Below, one piece after another: positions 20,266 through 31,500 of a stretch of 64,000 nucleotides of DNA (position 1 is its first letter; each line of letters starts with the position of its first letter). The notes below the pieces were generated by a model. That model worked only from the letters and a program-made list of their open reading frames with translations, was not told where the DNA came from and did no database searches. The stretch comes from Capitulum mitella (lineage: Eukaryota > Arthropoda > Thecostraca > Pollicipedomorpha > Pollicipedidae), in assembly GCA_030062745.1 (NCBI GenBank), contig CP099840.1:14787437-14851436 (forward strand). The letters are read 5' to 3'. Made by a program: the position numbers and the translations under genes.

Positions 20266-20510
20266 GCGCCGCCGACACCGTCCACCAGGAGACCAGCCAG
20301 GTCGTAAGCGAGTTACTGGCTGAGCGTCAGCCGGGCAGTGGTGACGGCGGCCGGACGGTGGTGGCGGCCCGAGCGCGGCCAGGCCGCCGGCCGTCCGGCG
20401 GCCGGTTCACTGCCAGCTGGGACTGAGCTGCCCCGGCGGTCGGTCGGCTCGATATGGCGTCCGGCGACCGCCGTCGCTGCCCGCCGCCGGAGCCGCACCT
20501 AGGAATCATT

Positions 20511-20518
20511 TGTATATA
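20511..20518 (+). promoter_or_regulatory. Candidate Pumilio-binding element
   Basis: TGTATATA fits the Pumilio consensus UGUANAUA. It lies 246 nt after the AGO1 stop in an otherwise GC-rich stretch. A single 8-mer can occur by chance. Confidence 0.3.
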
Positions 20519-22124
20519 GCGAGGGACTGCCGCGTCCGATGCGGGGTGGGCGCGCGCGCACCTACGGCCGTGCGGGTTACGGCGCGCTGTGCCTGCCGTC
20601 AGCCCTGTATTCTTGTTTCCGGCCCGGCCGCTCTGTTGTCCCGCTCCGTCTAGCGTTCTGCGGGGAGGCGTGCCGCCTGTTTTAGTTGCTGCTGGCGTGT
20701 CCCTGGCGCCTCTAGTCATCTGTTCGGTCATGCTGCCGGCCGGCAGCCTCTCTGTCTGTCGCTCGCCGTGGCGGGCTCAGCGGCCGCCGCCGCCGCCGGC
20801 CGGGCCGCCTCTTCCATTCCGGACCGGATGCCGTCCAGAGCACGTCTCTGTCGCCGGTGCGCGAGCGGCCATCACCGCGGCCACCCCGCGCTTGTCCGTG
20901 TGTGTGTGTGTGTTTTGTAGTGTCGGCTTGTACTGGTGGTTCGGTACTGTAGCAGCAGCCGACGTCGATGCCCCACTGCCTTGTGAGGGAGGTGGGTGCA
21001 GCTACCTGCTCTCTTCGTGCGCACTGCCGGGCGGCGCGGACCGTCTGTCATGTGCCTGCCGTTTCCTGGGCTGCTCTCTCCCTTGCTGTCCTCCCGGCCT
21101 GCGCAGCCTCCCCGACGCCGACTCCCTCCACGGGCCAGCGATCCAATCCCATGGAGTACCAAAGACAGGATATTCTGCACATTTTGATACGGTGGTTTTG
21201 GTGGAGCTGTACCATCGAGATAAAGCCGGGCAATCACGCCGCTGAGGAACATTCTACTTGAGAGGGGCGTGTTTTAATACGGAAAGCGTGCGATAACTGG
21301 GTGCGGTTTTGTGTAGTCGTTTTTCGAGGTGTGCCGGCTTTGGTGTGGCGCAGACGCGCTGCACACATTCGCGGGGATAGGGTGCCTAACTAGGTAGCTG
21401 TTGACCGCATTGGTGCGCTCCAGCCGGGAGAGCTCGACTGACCGGCTCCGGCAGGCCTGCCGAGTGCGCGGCCAGTCCGCAAACTGCCACATGATTCGTT
21501 GTGTTCGCGGGTCAGCGTTGCGCCGCGCGCGTGCTGTGGGCGCCGGCTGCGTGCTGTCTGCGGCCGCCTGAACCGTGCCGTCCGTCCGTCTGCCGGCGCG
21601 GCGGCGGCGTCTGCGCCCCGTCCAATCATGTTAAGTTGGAAGTGCTCCGGCGCGACGGGTGCCGGTCGGCCGCCGCGTGTGCTGCGCGCGGCGACCTGCC
21701 TGCCACCCTGCTGCTCTCTCTGTCGCTGCTGGCTGGAGGCTGTCCGTAATTGGCTGGCAGTTGTTAACTCCGGTAGATCGCCGCCTAAACGATAGCGATC
21801 GTATGCGTGTCGTGTGCGTGTTGTTCCAGCTGGCTATGGTCGGCGCGGTGCGTGCCGCCTGTACGCCCCGGCAGCGCTTCCCTGGCATGTCATCGGGTCC
21901 TCCGGCCTCCCCCACAGCGCTCCACAGGTCATATCATAACCGCGCTTCGTCCTCACATATCCGCCGTGTGTCACGTGGAAAGCAATACGTGCCAGGGGGC
22001 TCGTTCTCGTCGCGTTCAGATCTCTCCCCACCCCCTCCCACATATCCCCCTGTCACCGCCGTCAGCCGGCTGCTGCCGGGGCCAGCTGCACTTTAGATGA
22101 ATAACGGCATTGTAGGAGCTCAAC

Positions 22125-22130
22125 AATAAA
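22125..22130 (+). terminator. AATAAA polyadenylation signal (candidate for AGO1)
   Basis: The first canonical hexamer after the AGO1 stop, about 1.86 kb downstream. Cleavage would be expected 10-30 nt further on. Confidence 0.45.
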
Positions 22131-22145
22131 CGGACGACAGTCGGC

Positions 22146-22629
22146 CGTGTGTACTGTACATTGGTGGTGTGGTCTCCGTGGCCGTAGACGAACACTGACG
22201 GCCGGCCGGTCGGTACAGCGGAGAGAACGGGCTACACCAACGAAAATCGGAGCGGCTCGTGGTTGTCCGGCGGGCGATGGGAGACGCAGCGGGCTCGGTA
22301 CTCCGAGCCGTTGCCGCGACGTCAAAGCCAGAGTAAGGTGTCGTCAGGCGAGGCAGCGCTGGAGGTCGGCCTGGAGCCATTGTCGGTCTCTACGAATGGA
22401 GAGGGTCTTTATGAAGAGTGCCTTCACGGTATAGCATCCACGGAGGGACACAAACATTGTTAAACAAAACCATTCATACACTTAGCACATAAATCTGACG
22501 CCTTCTTGTGTCACTAGGGCCGCCATTAGTAATATACCACACGTCCTCCCTACCGTAGATTTTCAAGGTTTTGGAACAAAACACCCGAACGCACGGCTTC
22601 AAAAATTTACTAGTTGCCGCGTTTGCTTC
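22146..22629. other. Intergenic, nothing recognised
   Basis: Between the AGO1 3' end and the reverse-strand gypsy relic. It could include part of that element's long terminal repeat, but I see no partner copy in the window. Confidence 0.4.
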
Positions 22630-23880
22630 TCAGCATAAATGACGATCTGTGATTTCTGTTCTGCGTGCCTTTGGTGAACCTCTGTCGGTTGAGGACCGAT
22701 GAGTAGAATGATAGGCATGTCCAGGTATGTCTGGGTCTAGTGATTTCTGCAGCTGATGCCGGTCCTTGATCTCTTCCCTCAGGTGGAGCCTATTGCGTCT
22801 GTGCTCGACGCCGTCATCTGCTCTTACCCGGTACGATCTGTTTTTGACATGTTCCATTATTTCTGCCAGCCGCCATTTACGTTGCCCTGGCTTCGGTGCC
22901 ATCGGTACGGTGTGTTATCAGTCAGCTGTTTCAAGTTCTTAGCCGACGCCTTGTGGTGGGCAGACTGTGTGGCTTGCCTGACGTGTTTCTGTTCCAGTAC
23001 ATCAGTAAATATTTTGGGTTTTAGCAGGTTCTGGTGTGGCGGTAGCAGCGCCCTGGTTTGTCTTTGCATTAATCTCTGGTCTAGTGAACTCCCTATACTT
23101 AATACACATTTCGGTATACACATTTCGTAGTTCGAGAAGTGTTGTAGGGCTTTGTGTAAGCCTTCATGGACCTTTCTATCAGTTTCTTCATTTGTTTCAG
23201 TGTTTTCGGCTTTCCGTTTGACTGTGGATGTCCAGGGAAACTTGTATGTTGGAACTTGAACTCATTGGCGAACGTTTGGGATTCTTGCGAATTGAACACA
23301 GCCGGTTATCACTCATCATTGTGAGCGGGGACCCGTAGTGGGCCATGTGACCCTTCAGCAGCCATATCACTCCGACCCCTTTTTGCTGACGATTCTGTCG
23401 CACTCTATGAAGTCAGAGTAGTTGTCTACCGTGACTAGGTACGACTGTCCTCCGTATTCCATCAGATCGCATCCTATCTTCTCCCAGGGACGTTCTGGAA
23501 GTTCGTGACGGATCATCGGCTGCGTCTGTCATTTGTTTTGAAGGGCAGAGCATGTTGGACACTTGAGCATGTATGGAGTGATTTCATCTGTCTTGTTGAG
23601 CCAGTAAACGGCTTCCCGTGCTCTTCACTTGTAACCGCACACACTGACTTGAGACATGTGGATACGCTGCTTTATACATTCTGTGGCCCTCTGCGATATC
23701 ACCAGCCGCTCGCCTTTGGAGACAATATTGCTATCTGCAGCCATTTCATTTCTGAGGAAAAAATACTTCCAAATTTCTGTCGGTACGTTTTGTTTGTGCT
23801 CCGGCCAGCCATCAGAGACCATTTCCATCAGGGCTTTCATCTCCACGTTCTCTTCTGTTGCCTTTCTAAGAAGCTCTGGC
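22630..23880 (-). pseudogene. Ty3/gypsy-type pol relic (RNase H-integrase linker to integrase C-terminus)
   Basis: Read 3' to 5' on the + strand, the order is intact. A linker with MVSDGWPEH and SNIVSKGERLVI lies at about 23880-23640. The zinc-binding part with REAVYW and CPTCSALQNK is at 23640-23505. The core with MAHYGSPLTMMSDN (about 23350) and SFPGHPQSNGK (about 23230) follows. The C-terminal tail with MAPKPGQRKWRLAE and SYRVRADDGVEHRRNR is at 22900-22740. Stops and frameshifts separate the blocks, so it is dead. It is interrupted at 23880/23881 by a hAT-type end. Confidence 0.8.
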
Positions 23881-24060
23881 CATTGGCGGCGGATCGTATT
23901 TTCGGATGGGGGATGGGGGCAAGCAACTTTCCGGGGGTCCCTCAAACGGCAATGGTCCCTCTGGTGGGTGTTGGGTCCCCTCTGGCGACAATGGTTCCTA
24001 TTACCAGACACATTGGGAATATGCAAGAAAGGTTTGAAAGTGAAAATATTTGGAATAGTA
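23881..24060 (+). mobile_element. hAT-type non-autonomous element, left end
   Basis: Starts CATTGGCGGCGGATCGTATT and continues TTCGGATGGGG. About 170 bp matches the reverse complement of 40560-40738, including TTTCCGGGG, CTCAAACGG, CCCTCTGGC and TATGCAAGAAAGG. The expected 8-bp target site would be GCTCTGGC (23873-23880). I did not find the right end with a matching duplication. Confidence 0.6.
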
Positions 24061-24194
24061 TATATACCCCCAAAAATAGGACTCCTATTTTGCTTAATAA
24101 CGGACGTACTTTTAAAGATAAATACGTGATTTTTTCAGATAATAATGCACATGCATGGCACGAGTCACGGTATATTTTCGTCCTGGACACGTTC

Positions 24195-24903
24195 ATTTGT
24201 GCCCGAGTTATGACTTGATCAAGTTGGGGCTCACAATCGAGGAAAAGACATTTTGTGTTGAAAAATTACGCAACAACCAAATCTTCCCAACGGACTCGTT
24301 TGCAGTTTGCACACCGTTTCGGTCTTAAAAGACGCGGTGCCCCCCGCAGGCAATCAGTTTGCCGTTGGATGCACAAATTCCGTGTTCATGGAACGGTGCA
24401 CGACGTGAACGCTTCAGCCCCGGGCAAGGCCACTCACTCGGGAAGACCAAAATTTCAACAACAAAAACTCCAGCCAACATCGCCTCCGTCGCGCCCCTAA
24501 CCGTCGCTGCCAGGAGCTCGAGTTGTCTAAAAATGGATTGTCTAACATTCGGATGAAGGACTTGAAAGCACATTTGAATACCCTATAGGTGTGTTACCTA
24601 AACTCGAACCCCAAGACATGAAAAAACGAATGGCGATGTGTCGGTGGTTCACTGACATACTCGAGCAGGGACCAAACTTCCTTGATGATCTCTGGTTCAC
24701 AGATGAGGCACACGTTTTGCTCATTGGTCGTGTCACTTCTAAGAACCATGTTTATTGGGGATCGCACTCCACAGTGAACCTTGCGATCCGAGAGATCCCC
24801 ATCACTCAGCGCGTGAACGTTGTGAACAGTTTCGCCAAACGCATTCGGATGTGTTTGAGCCGCCGAGGCCAACATTTAGAGCATGCAATAAAACAGTCAT
24901 AAA
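24195..24903 (+). pseudogene. Tc1/mariner-superfamily transposase relic with internal deletion
   Basis: The N-terminal helix-turn-helix part (24200-24500) is followed after a frameshift by KRMAMCRWFTDILEQGPNFL and LWFTDEAHVLLIG, carrying the first catalytic Asp (about 24690), then a VYWG motif. The text then jumps from TQRVNV to the C-terminal RIRMCLSRRGQHLEH. The middle of the catalytic domain with the other two acidic residues is missing, and there are stops. Inactive. Confidence 0.75.
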
Positions 24904-25807
24904 ATCAGTGCGAAGCATTTTGTCGTTATAAAGGCTGGTGAGCTAAACATGCAGAATATTTCAAATACTGTGCGAGGATATGACATTCTTAACTCAACAG
25001 ACAAAGAAGTCATTGCCAAAGTTAAATGTCACATTTTTTTTTGTGGGGGGGGGGGGCGTCCTGTGGTTGCATTGGTGTTTTGTTCTTCTTTGGCTAATTT
25101 GGAACCATGACAGTACAACATTTATTAACGCTGTGAAAAAGTATTCACCGCAAAAATCACGTTCTGTTGTCATGCAGAAATATATAACACCGTTCACTAG
25201 AAGTTGGCTGCACACATTGTCTACATGCACATGTCTATCTTACAGTCAGTATTTTGTCGAAGAGAGGTAGTTGTGTGGGTTGTTTTGTTTGTGTGCTGGT
25301 GGTTGGCTTTGTGTCCCTAATGTATGCTGTTTCTAATGTTGTCAGTCGGCGGCGGTCATGGCAGCGTGCGAGGATGGTGTTGTTTACAAGCATGTCGCAG
25401 ATGATCTTGGTGTCGTGCTGTCCTTGATAGTGTTTTTGGATGCCCCTTCCCGTGTGTTCTGAGTCGTCGGCTGAGTGATATGGTTGTGCGATCAATGTAA
25501 TATACCTGGTGGTCGCAGAGGCCCCGACTTTACCTTGAAACCGTCGCACCTCATAGGTCTGTTGTAGTGTTGATTTGCTCTGTGTCGTGTTGTTTTCCGT
25601 GACCAGTGAGGATGTTTTGGGGCTTTTGTAGAAGATTTGAACTTTCAATTTTTGACGTAGTTTTGTTGTTCTACGGTAACCGTCAGAACCCGAAACAGGG
25701 AAATTAAATCGTCCCTCTGTTTCTGAAGCCGACTACACGGAAAGGGAACTACCAGATGATACCATGGGCAAAATTACGCGAGTTTTTTTATAAAGCAAGA
25801 CGCTCCG

Positions 25808-26190
25808 ATGAGCTGGATGTACCCTACAAATCACATAACGTATTCCCTAGTGGACACTGGAGTGAATGTGTCTCTCATTTCCCGTGAAGCTTGTGACAAA
25901 ACTTTACTTAAAAACATGTTTGGCCACAAACTAAAAATCTTCGGAACTGCCGTCCTTCCAGTAGAAATCCCTAAATTACGTAAAACTTTCAGTCTGTGGA
26001 ACGTCTGAAAAATCATTGCATTTCGGGAAACATCTTCCTCAGCCGTTTCGGCGCCAAGCTGGATTTTGGGAAGAAAACCCTAGACATGCAGAACAATGTC
26101 ATTCCACTCCGAACCCAACATTTTACTTGCCAGTCAGTTACTTCTCATGTCGTCTCAAAAAACAACCATCCCCGCGCAACGGTTTGTTGA
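25808..26190 (+). pseudogene. Env-bearing gypsy-like element: protease region
   Basis: Contains the retroviral-type aspartic protease motif DTGVNVSLIS (about 25855), followed after a frame change by FLSRFGAKLDF, as in the strand between protease and RT in Ty3/gypsy pol. It is the first recognisable block of the broken + strand element running to about 34.1 kb. No gag was found upstream. Confidence 0.6.
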
Positions 26191-26782
26191 ATTACGCTCG
26201 TTCATCAACCGAGTTCAGCTCTTTGAACAAGACTGTGTCCAACCACTGAGCGACGCTCCTCACCTCAGTGAGAAACCCGGTCTTTAATGAAAATGATGCC
26301 CGAACAAAAGCATACAAGTCCCGATCGATCTGGTAAACACCACAACAAAGAACCATACGTTGCCAGCTCGGCACGTCATTAGCCTTCCGGAGGCTTTGGA
26401 TGAATCATAAATCTGTGGTGTCGAAACAAATGAGGATTTAGGGTGTGAAAAACCGTGTCTTTGACCCAGCTCCAAAAATTAAAGACTAATCTCTCGCACG
26501 TCCCGAACAATCGGCGGGGCCTGCTGAACAAACATTCTGACATCTTTGCCAAAAGCGACTTAGATATTGGGTGCTCGGCCCGAGCGAAGATGAAAATTGG
26601 CGCCAAGGACCACCCATCAAACAAAATCCGTGTAGGCTTCCTTTCAGTCAGAGACATATGGTAGAAGACCACAAGGCTGGGATTATTCAGCCCAGTCAAA
26701 ACCCTTGGTCTGGTTCGCTCGATGTTATTCACAAAAGGATGGTAGAAAACGATATTGTGTAAATTATAGAAAACTGGTTTAA

Positions 26783-26839
26783 GGAGTGGATTACAGTTTC
26801 TCACGGTTTAAGTAACCGTGAAAAACTGTAATCCACTCC
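26783..26839. repeat. Local inverted duplication inside the RT relic (26-bp arms)
   Basis: Arms 26783-26808 and 26814-26839 are reverse complements with one mismatch, separated by TAAGT. The right arm is part of the RT coding text (CNPLP), and the left arm is its inverted copy. This fits a template-switch event. Confidence 0.9.
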
Positions 26840-27162
26840 CTCGCATCGACGACATCCTCGCATTACTCGCACGGTGAAAATATTAAACAGTTTTGGACCT
26901 GACGCGTGGATATAGGCAAATTGCTATGGATCCCGATTCTGTCTATAAAACTGCTTTCACCTGTTTGATGGGTCTCTTCCAGGGTGTTCTTTTGCATTCT
27001 TTTCAGAGGGCCCTGGCCCATCCTATGTTGATTTACCCCCATGTTGATTTGGGCCCCGCAATGTTTTCTGCCGGTTTTACAGGGAAATGAGTAAAAATAA
27101 CGAAAAGAACGGCCGCAATAAAGAACAGATAGGCAGAAAATAAAAAATGGAGTCCAAGGCGA

Positions 27163-27217
27163 TATATCTATCTATCTTTCTATCTTCTATCCATCTGTCT
27201 ATCTATCTATCTATCTG

Positions 27218-27257
<40 letters not shown>

Positions 27258-27318
27258 ACTATCTATCTATCTGTCTATGTCTTTATGTATCTATATATCT
27301 ATCTATCTATCTATACCG
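27163..27318. repeat. (TATC)n microsatellite
   Basis: About 38 tetranucleotide units with a few variants (TGTC, TAAC, TTTC), lying in the segment that interrupts the RT relic. Confidence 0.95.
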
Positions 27319-27765
27319 ATATACAGGAGGGTAGATGCAACTTTTTATTTGATAGATAGTAACAAAAAACTTATAAATTTCTAGTGGTCAAAAAATGGGC
27401 TAAATCCTTTGAAAAACCAACATTTTGGGAGAGGTAGGCTGTTGGGCCTTCGGCTCGGTCCCCCAATCTTTAACAGAAATCAACGTCTCTGGTCTCTTCT
27501 CATAAAATGTATCTTCCTTTGAATTGACCAATGCCGCAATCCTCTTCAGTGAACCTATAAACAGTGTTTTGGAAGGCATGCAACATGAATTTCAATCGCC
27601 TTCATTGATATAATCTTCTCTAAAATCTTTGAAGAGCATTTTAGTCACATGTGTTTGATCGTCACTGCAGTGAAAGCTCGAAGCTCGGAATGTCAGAATG
27701 CGGCTTTCCAAATCAAGAAGTCAGATATTTAGGTCATATACTTTTACCAAGCGACATAGGACTGG

Positions 27766-28240
27766 ACCCTGGTAAAGCAGAAGTCATTAGAAAACTGGGT
27801 CATCCAACGGACGCAAAAGGCGTTGATTCATTGGCATGCGCTCCTACTATCGACGTTTCTCTCCAAATTTTGAGAAAAATCGCAAAACCTCTCACGTGGC
27901 GAACAAAGAACAACAACCGTTTTTACTGGAACGGCATTTGTCAAAATGCACTTGAAAGTCTTCGAGACGCTCTCATTGAAGCTCCTATTCTGGTTTATCC
28001 TGACACTTCAAAATCATACAAACACTACACGGACGAGTCCAACCACGCCATCTGTGCTGCTCCTGTGCAGGACATCGAACAAGGCGAAAGGGTGGTCCAG
28101 TACCTCTCACATCAATTGAACGCCACGTAACAACGGTGGTCAATCATTGAAAAAGAAGCCGTCGCCATCGTTTGCGGCATCCAAAAGCTGAAACACTACT
28201 TTCTCGTTTCAAAATTCACCGTCATTGTCACGTCAGTGAT
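27766..28240 (+). pseudogene. Same element: RNase H region
   Basis: Continues from the RT with NALESLRDALIEAPILVYPD, then YKHYTDESNHAICA and VVQYLSHQL. A stop codon follows, then WSIIEKEAVAIVCGIQKLKH. These are the standard Ty3/gypsy RNase H blocks. The catalytic Asp in YTDES is present but the frame is broken. Confidence 0.75.
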
Positions 28241-28585
28241 GACGCGTCTCGTCCGGCTTTCATTTCGCTCCCCAGCTCGTGATAAGACCTCCTCAGTCCA
28301 TGGTGTATTTGACAATGCCCGGCCGCTCCGCGCAGGCTAAACGTCCACGCGGACATGCCCTGCGGCCGTGGGTTGACCCAGGCTGGGCCGCTGCGGTGAG
28401 GTATCCAGCCAAGTATCGGCCTTGCCGGGCACTCGATTACACCACATATTCGGCCTTTGTGAACACAACATTCTCCTTTTACTTGAGAGGAACGATTACA
28501 TAATGCTCAACTATTAAACAAGTGTTGTATGTCAAACGCACTCAATACTAGCTGTCCAAAGCCCTGAGGTTTCCTGATGACATGC

Positions 28586-29094
28586 TACTTACGTAAAGAT
28601 CCACACAGGTCCAGCTGCAGATCTTCCCGTGGTCCTTTCGGTAGGTCGCCGGCACGTTTTTATCCGCTGTTCTGCGCGAGCGTGAATACACGTCCACCAC
28701 ACTTTGCTCCGCGGTCTTTGTTTTGTACGGACAATGCCCTGGTGGCCCTTATGAGCGAAGTCAAGAACCTCGGTGCTCAGGTTGGCCGGAACAACAATCC
28801 TGCTTGTCCTTAACAATAGACCGTCACACTCACACACTTGGTGCCTCATCTGCCCGTACCCTTTCGGGCACTGCTGTCAATCGTTGCTCGCCAGACAGCG
28901 GAGTGCCTCCTGAACTCACGGTCTCTGGCAATAGCGCTCCGGCCGTCCCGCGTCAGAGTCGCAGGGACGGCGTGCGCCGCGACGAATCGAGCCAACTCTT
29001 CCCCGCCGTCCTGGGACGCTACGGAGCCAGCCGGCTCCTGCGTCAATCGGCGGAGGAAGTCAGCAACATTTTGTCTGTTTGGAACGTAGATTGA
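28586..29094 (-). pseudogene. Second gypsy-like element, reverse strand: RNase H end and integrase zinc-binding part
   Basis: On the - strand it reads QNVADFLRRLTQEPAG at about 29070-29020, then RIVVPANLSTEVLDFAHKGH and VRTKQRPRSKVWW (about 28800-28690), the HHCC integrase start of Ty3/gypsy elements. It lies inside the + strand element, in opposite orientation. 28241-28585 beside it has no recognised content. Confidence 0.65.
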
Positions 29095-29099
29095 TTTAA

Positions 29100-29743
29100 A
29101 CCTGGACGGTTGCAGGCGCAGTAACCTTCACCCAATCGCTGTTGAGTAATCCCGACTTTGAAAGGTTCCAGGATAATGACACAGACTGTTGCCAACATCT
29201 CCCGTCATTATGCGGTTTTGGACGATTTACTATTCCGTATCTCGAACACTCAAAAGTGTCAATGCATGGCTTGTAGTTAGTCATTCCACGTATCCTTCAA
29301 AGCCCCTCATCAAAGAAATCCGTTCAGAATATTTTGGTGGACATCTGTGCATCGACAAAACGTAAGACAAACTCCGTTTGCGCTATTATTGGTCTGGCAT
29401 GTATGGAGATATTGTTCATTACCTGAAAACATGTGTTGCCTGCAACATGCGAAAACTGCGCAAACAACCACCTCCGCTGCAGGAAATGCAAATACCCAAA
29501 TTTTCGTTCGAAATTGTCGCCATCGGCGCCAGCGGACCGTTTGCTCAAAGCTGCAGTGGCAGCCGGTACATTATTGGCGTAATTGACATGTTTTCTGGAT
29601 GACCTGAATCTTTCGCCACGGAATCAAAAAGTGCTGTAACATTGTTTCGGGCAGCGGAAACGAATTCCGCAATGCTGCCATTGAACAAATTTCGTCGGTT
29701 TTCAATATCAAGCGCATTCGTGCATCCGTATATCAGCCTGAGG
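29100..29743 (+). pseudogene. Env-bearing element: integrase, first part
   Basis: Recognisable parts: GGHLCIDKT (about 29340) and YLKTCVACNMRK (about 29430), the HHCC zinc-binding module; then FEIVAIGASGPF and GSRYIIGVIDMFSG (29510-29600), the catalytic core start. The text stops at RIRASVYQPE, where a hAT-type element is inserted. It contains stops. Confidence 0.7.
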
Positions 29744-30837
29744 CAAGGGCGGCGGAAGGCCGGGGGGGGGGGGGCAGGGGGACAGCTGCCCCTCCCGATC
29801 GCGATGGGTCTGGAGCAAGACTATGTTTCTGCCCCCATTTATGATCTCGGGGGCCTCGTAAGAAAATGAACAGAAAAGAAAATGGGGATAAAAGCGACGA
29901 ACACGCTCAAAACCAAAAAAGGAAGGAAAATGTTACTATGCAGGCAAGGAAGTAAGCAAATGGCGTGCGTGTTCTTTAAAGTCTTAGTTTGTTGAGGGCC
30001 TCAACTTTCTTCCGGTAGGGGCCTGGAACAGGTTGGACCGAAATTGGCCAGAGGCCGCGAACTTACAATTTTTAAGGGGCCTCGCAGAATGGACCCAGCC
30101 GACTTACCCCGACACACAGTTCGGACCCTGCTAGGGGGCCCGGCGTCCATCCAATGGAAGGACTCGTGTTAATTACACTCAGACGTGGCTCAGCGACCAG
30201 GACTGATAATTTTCAGGGGCCTCAGAATTCATGGACCGGGATGGCCTGCGCTCAGCCGGGGTTCGAACCCTGTACATGCCGGCTTAGGTTCGAGAGAGGG
30301 CATCGTACCGATTACACTCAAAGGTGGTCCACCGACCAGGATCTCACAATTTTCAGGGGGCCTCACAGAATTAATGAACCGGGGTGGCCTGCGCTAAACC
30401 GGGGTTCCAACCCTCCAAGGGGCCCCGAGACCCTAATCGGTTCGAGGCCCTCTTTCGGCTTAGGTCCGAAAGAGGGTCTCGAACTGATTATCACTCAAAA
30501 TCAAAACAAACCCGGGGAACCTACAGTTTTTCAAGAGGCCTCATAGGATGGACCCAGGGGGCCGTGGACGTGGCTGTGGACGTCAGTTCACGGTGGGACC
30601 AAGCTGTGCCACACCTGTCAAGTTTAGCGGTTGAATGCAGAGTTCGCACAACGTACGACTGGATCGTGGACTTACCCCGCTCGGTCGGGCGAAACACGAC
30701 TCCCATTAAGTGAAACATGGACTTTTTGGGGGATGAGGGCCCATCGTAGGAAATGGGGCCTGTCAAGATCAAGGGGCCTCGGGACTTTGCGTGCCCCCCC
30801 CCCCACCCCCATAAGCCAATACGATCCGCCGCCACCG
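29744..30837. mobile_element. hAT-type non-autonomous element with 8-bp target duplication
   Basis: Left end CAAGGGCGGCGGA, right end (reverse complement) CGGTGGCGGCGGA. It is flanked by the exact duplication GCCTGAGG at 29736-29743 and 30838-30845. Removing it and one duplication rejoins the integrase reading at YQPE|ANG. Inside are G and C runs and three or four imperfect repeats of about 170 bp (30040-30560) with AATTTTCAGGGGCCTCACAG and GGGGTTCGAACCCT. There is no transposase. Related ends occur at 23881, 40738 and 59518. Confidence 0.85.
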
Positions 30838-31500
30838 GCCTGAGGCAAATGGAAATTGGGAAAGATAACCGCGTACAACACGATATGCTTGCTAATTTTC
30901 AAGTAGATCCCAAAGAGAATGGGACACCGAAATTCCTGCGATCCCTTCGGGATATAGAGCAGCAAGACACAACACAAGACATGTTATTTCCGTTTTTAAA
31001 CGGGTCTGTTTTTCGTTCTTTACGGCAGAGACCCTGTTCTCCCCACGGACACGCTACTGTCTGCCAAATTCAGACATCAAGTAGCAAAATACGCTCCTTT
31101 CATGCATCAAGTGTGGCATAATCTGACTCTCAGTCACGAGAAATAACAAACTGTACTTTGACCAAAAACCAAAACCCGCGAGAATTAACATAAGAGTTAT
31201 AGTTTTTTTCTCAGAGACCCTTCTGTCATCGTAGACTCGTCTTCGAGATCACCTCCCATTGGAAACCCTTTCATCGCGTTTTGAAATCCATGCGTGATGT
31301 CACTTTCGTGATCAAAAATCACTTCACTGGGGAAACCAAGGCGTCCAACACCCAAAACTTGTGTGTAGCTGATCCAGAAACCAAAATCAGTCTGGCGTGA
31401 AGTTTCGGGTGAACCTTCTCAAATAGGGAGCAAGTACGAGGAAAGCAGAAAGTCGAAAAATCCTCAGCGTTTTCAGCCTCCCAGAAGTTCAAAGTTGTCG
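30838..31500 (+). pseudogene. Env-bearing element: integrase, second part
   Basis: Resumes after the hAT insertion with ANGNWERI-like text and the downstream core and C-terminal tail (around 31020-31480), in several frames with stops. Placement rests on continuity with 29743 rather than strong motifs. Confidence 0.5.

Larger units (their letters stand above)
20266..22145 (+). other. AGO1: Probable AGO1 3'UTR
   Basis: GC-rich, without a convincing ORF, from the AGO1 stop to the first canonical AATAAA I see (22125-22130). Animal AGO 3'UTRs are often long. The end is inferred from this signal only. The open frames here (e.g. 20589-21245 and 21659-22096) have no recognisable content. Confidence 0.45.
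26455..27765 (+). pseudogene. Same element: reverse transcriptase, broken
   Basis: Blocks in order: FAKSDLDIG (about 26550), a SQNPW motif (about 26700), CNPLPRIDDI (about 26830), DLTRGYRQIAMDP (about 26900) and EVRYLGHILLP (about 27720). The catalytic YxDD region (about 27600) is degenerate, with one Asp lacking. Two disruptions sit inside: a local inverted duplication (26783-26839) and roughly 0.55 kb of foreign sequence with a TATC microsatellite (about 26990-27545). Non-functional. Confidence 0.7.
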
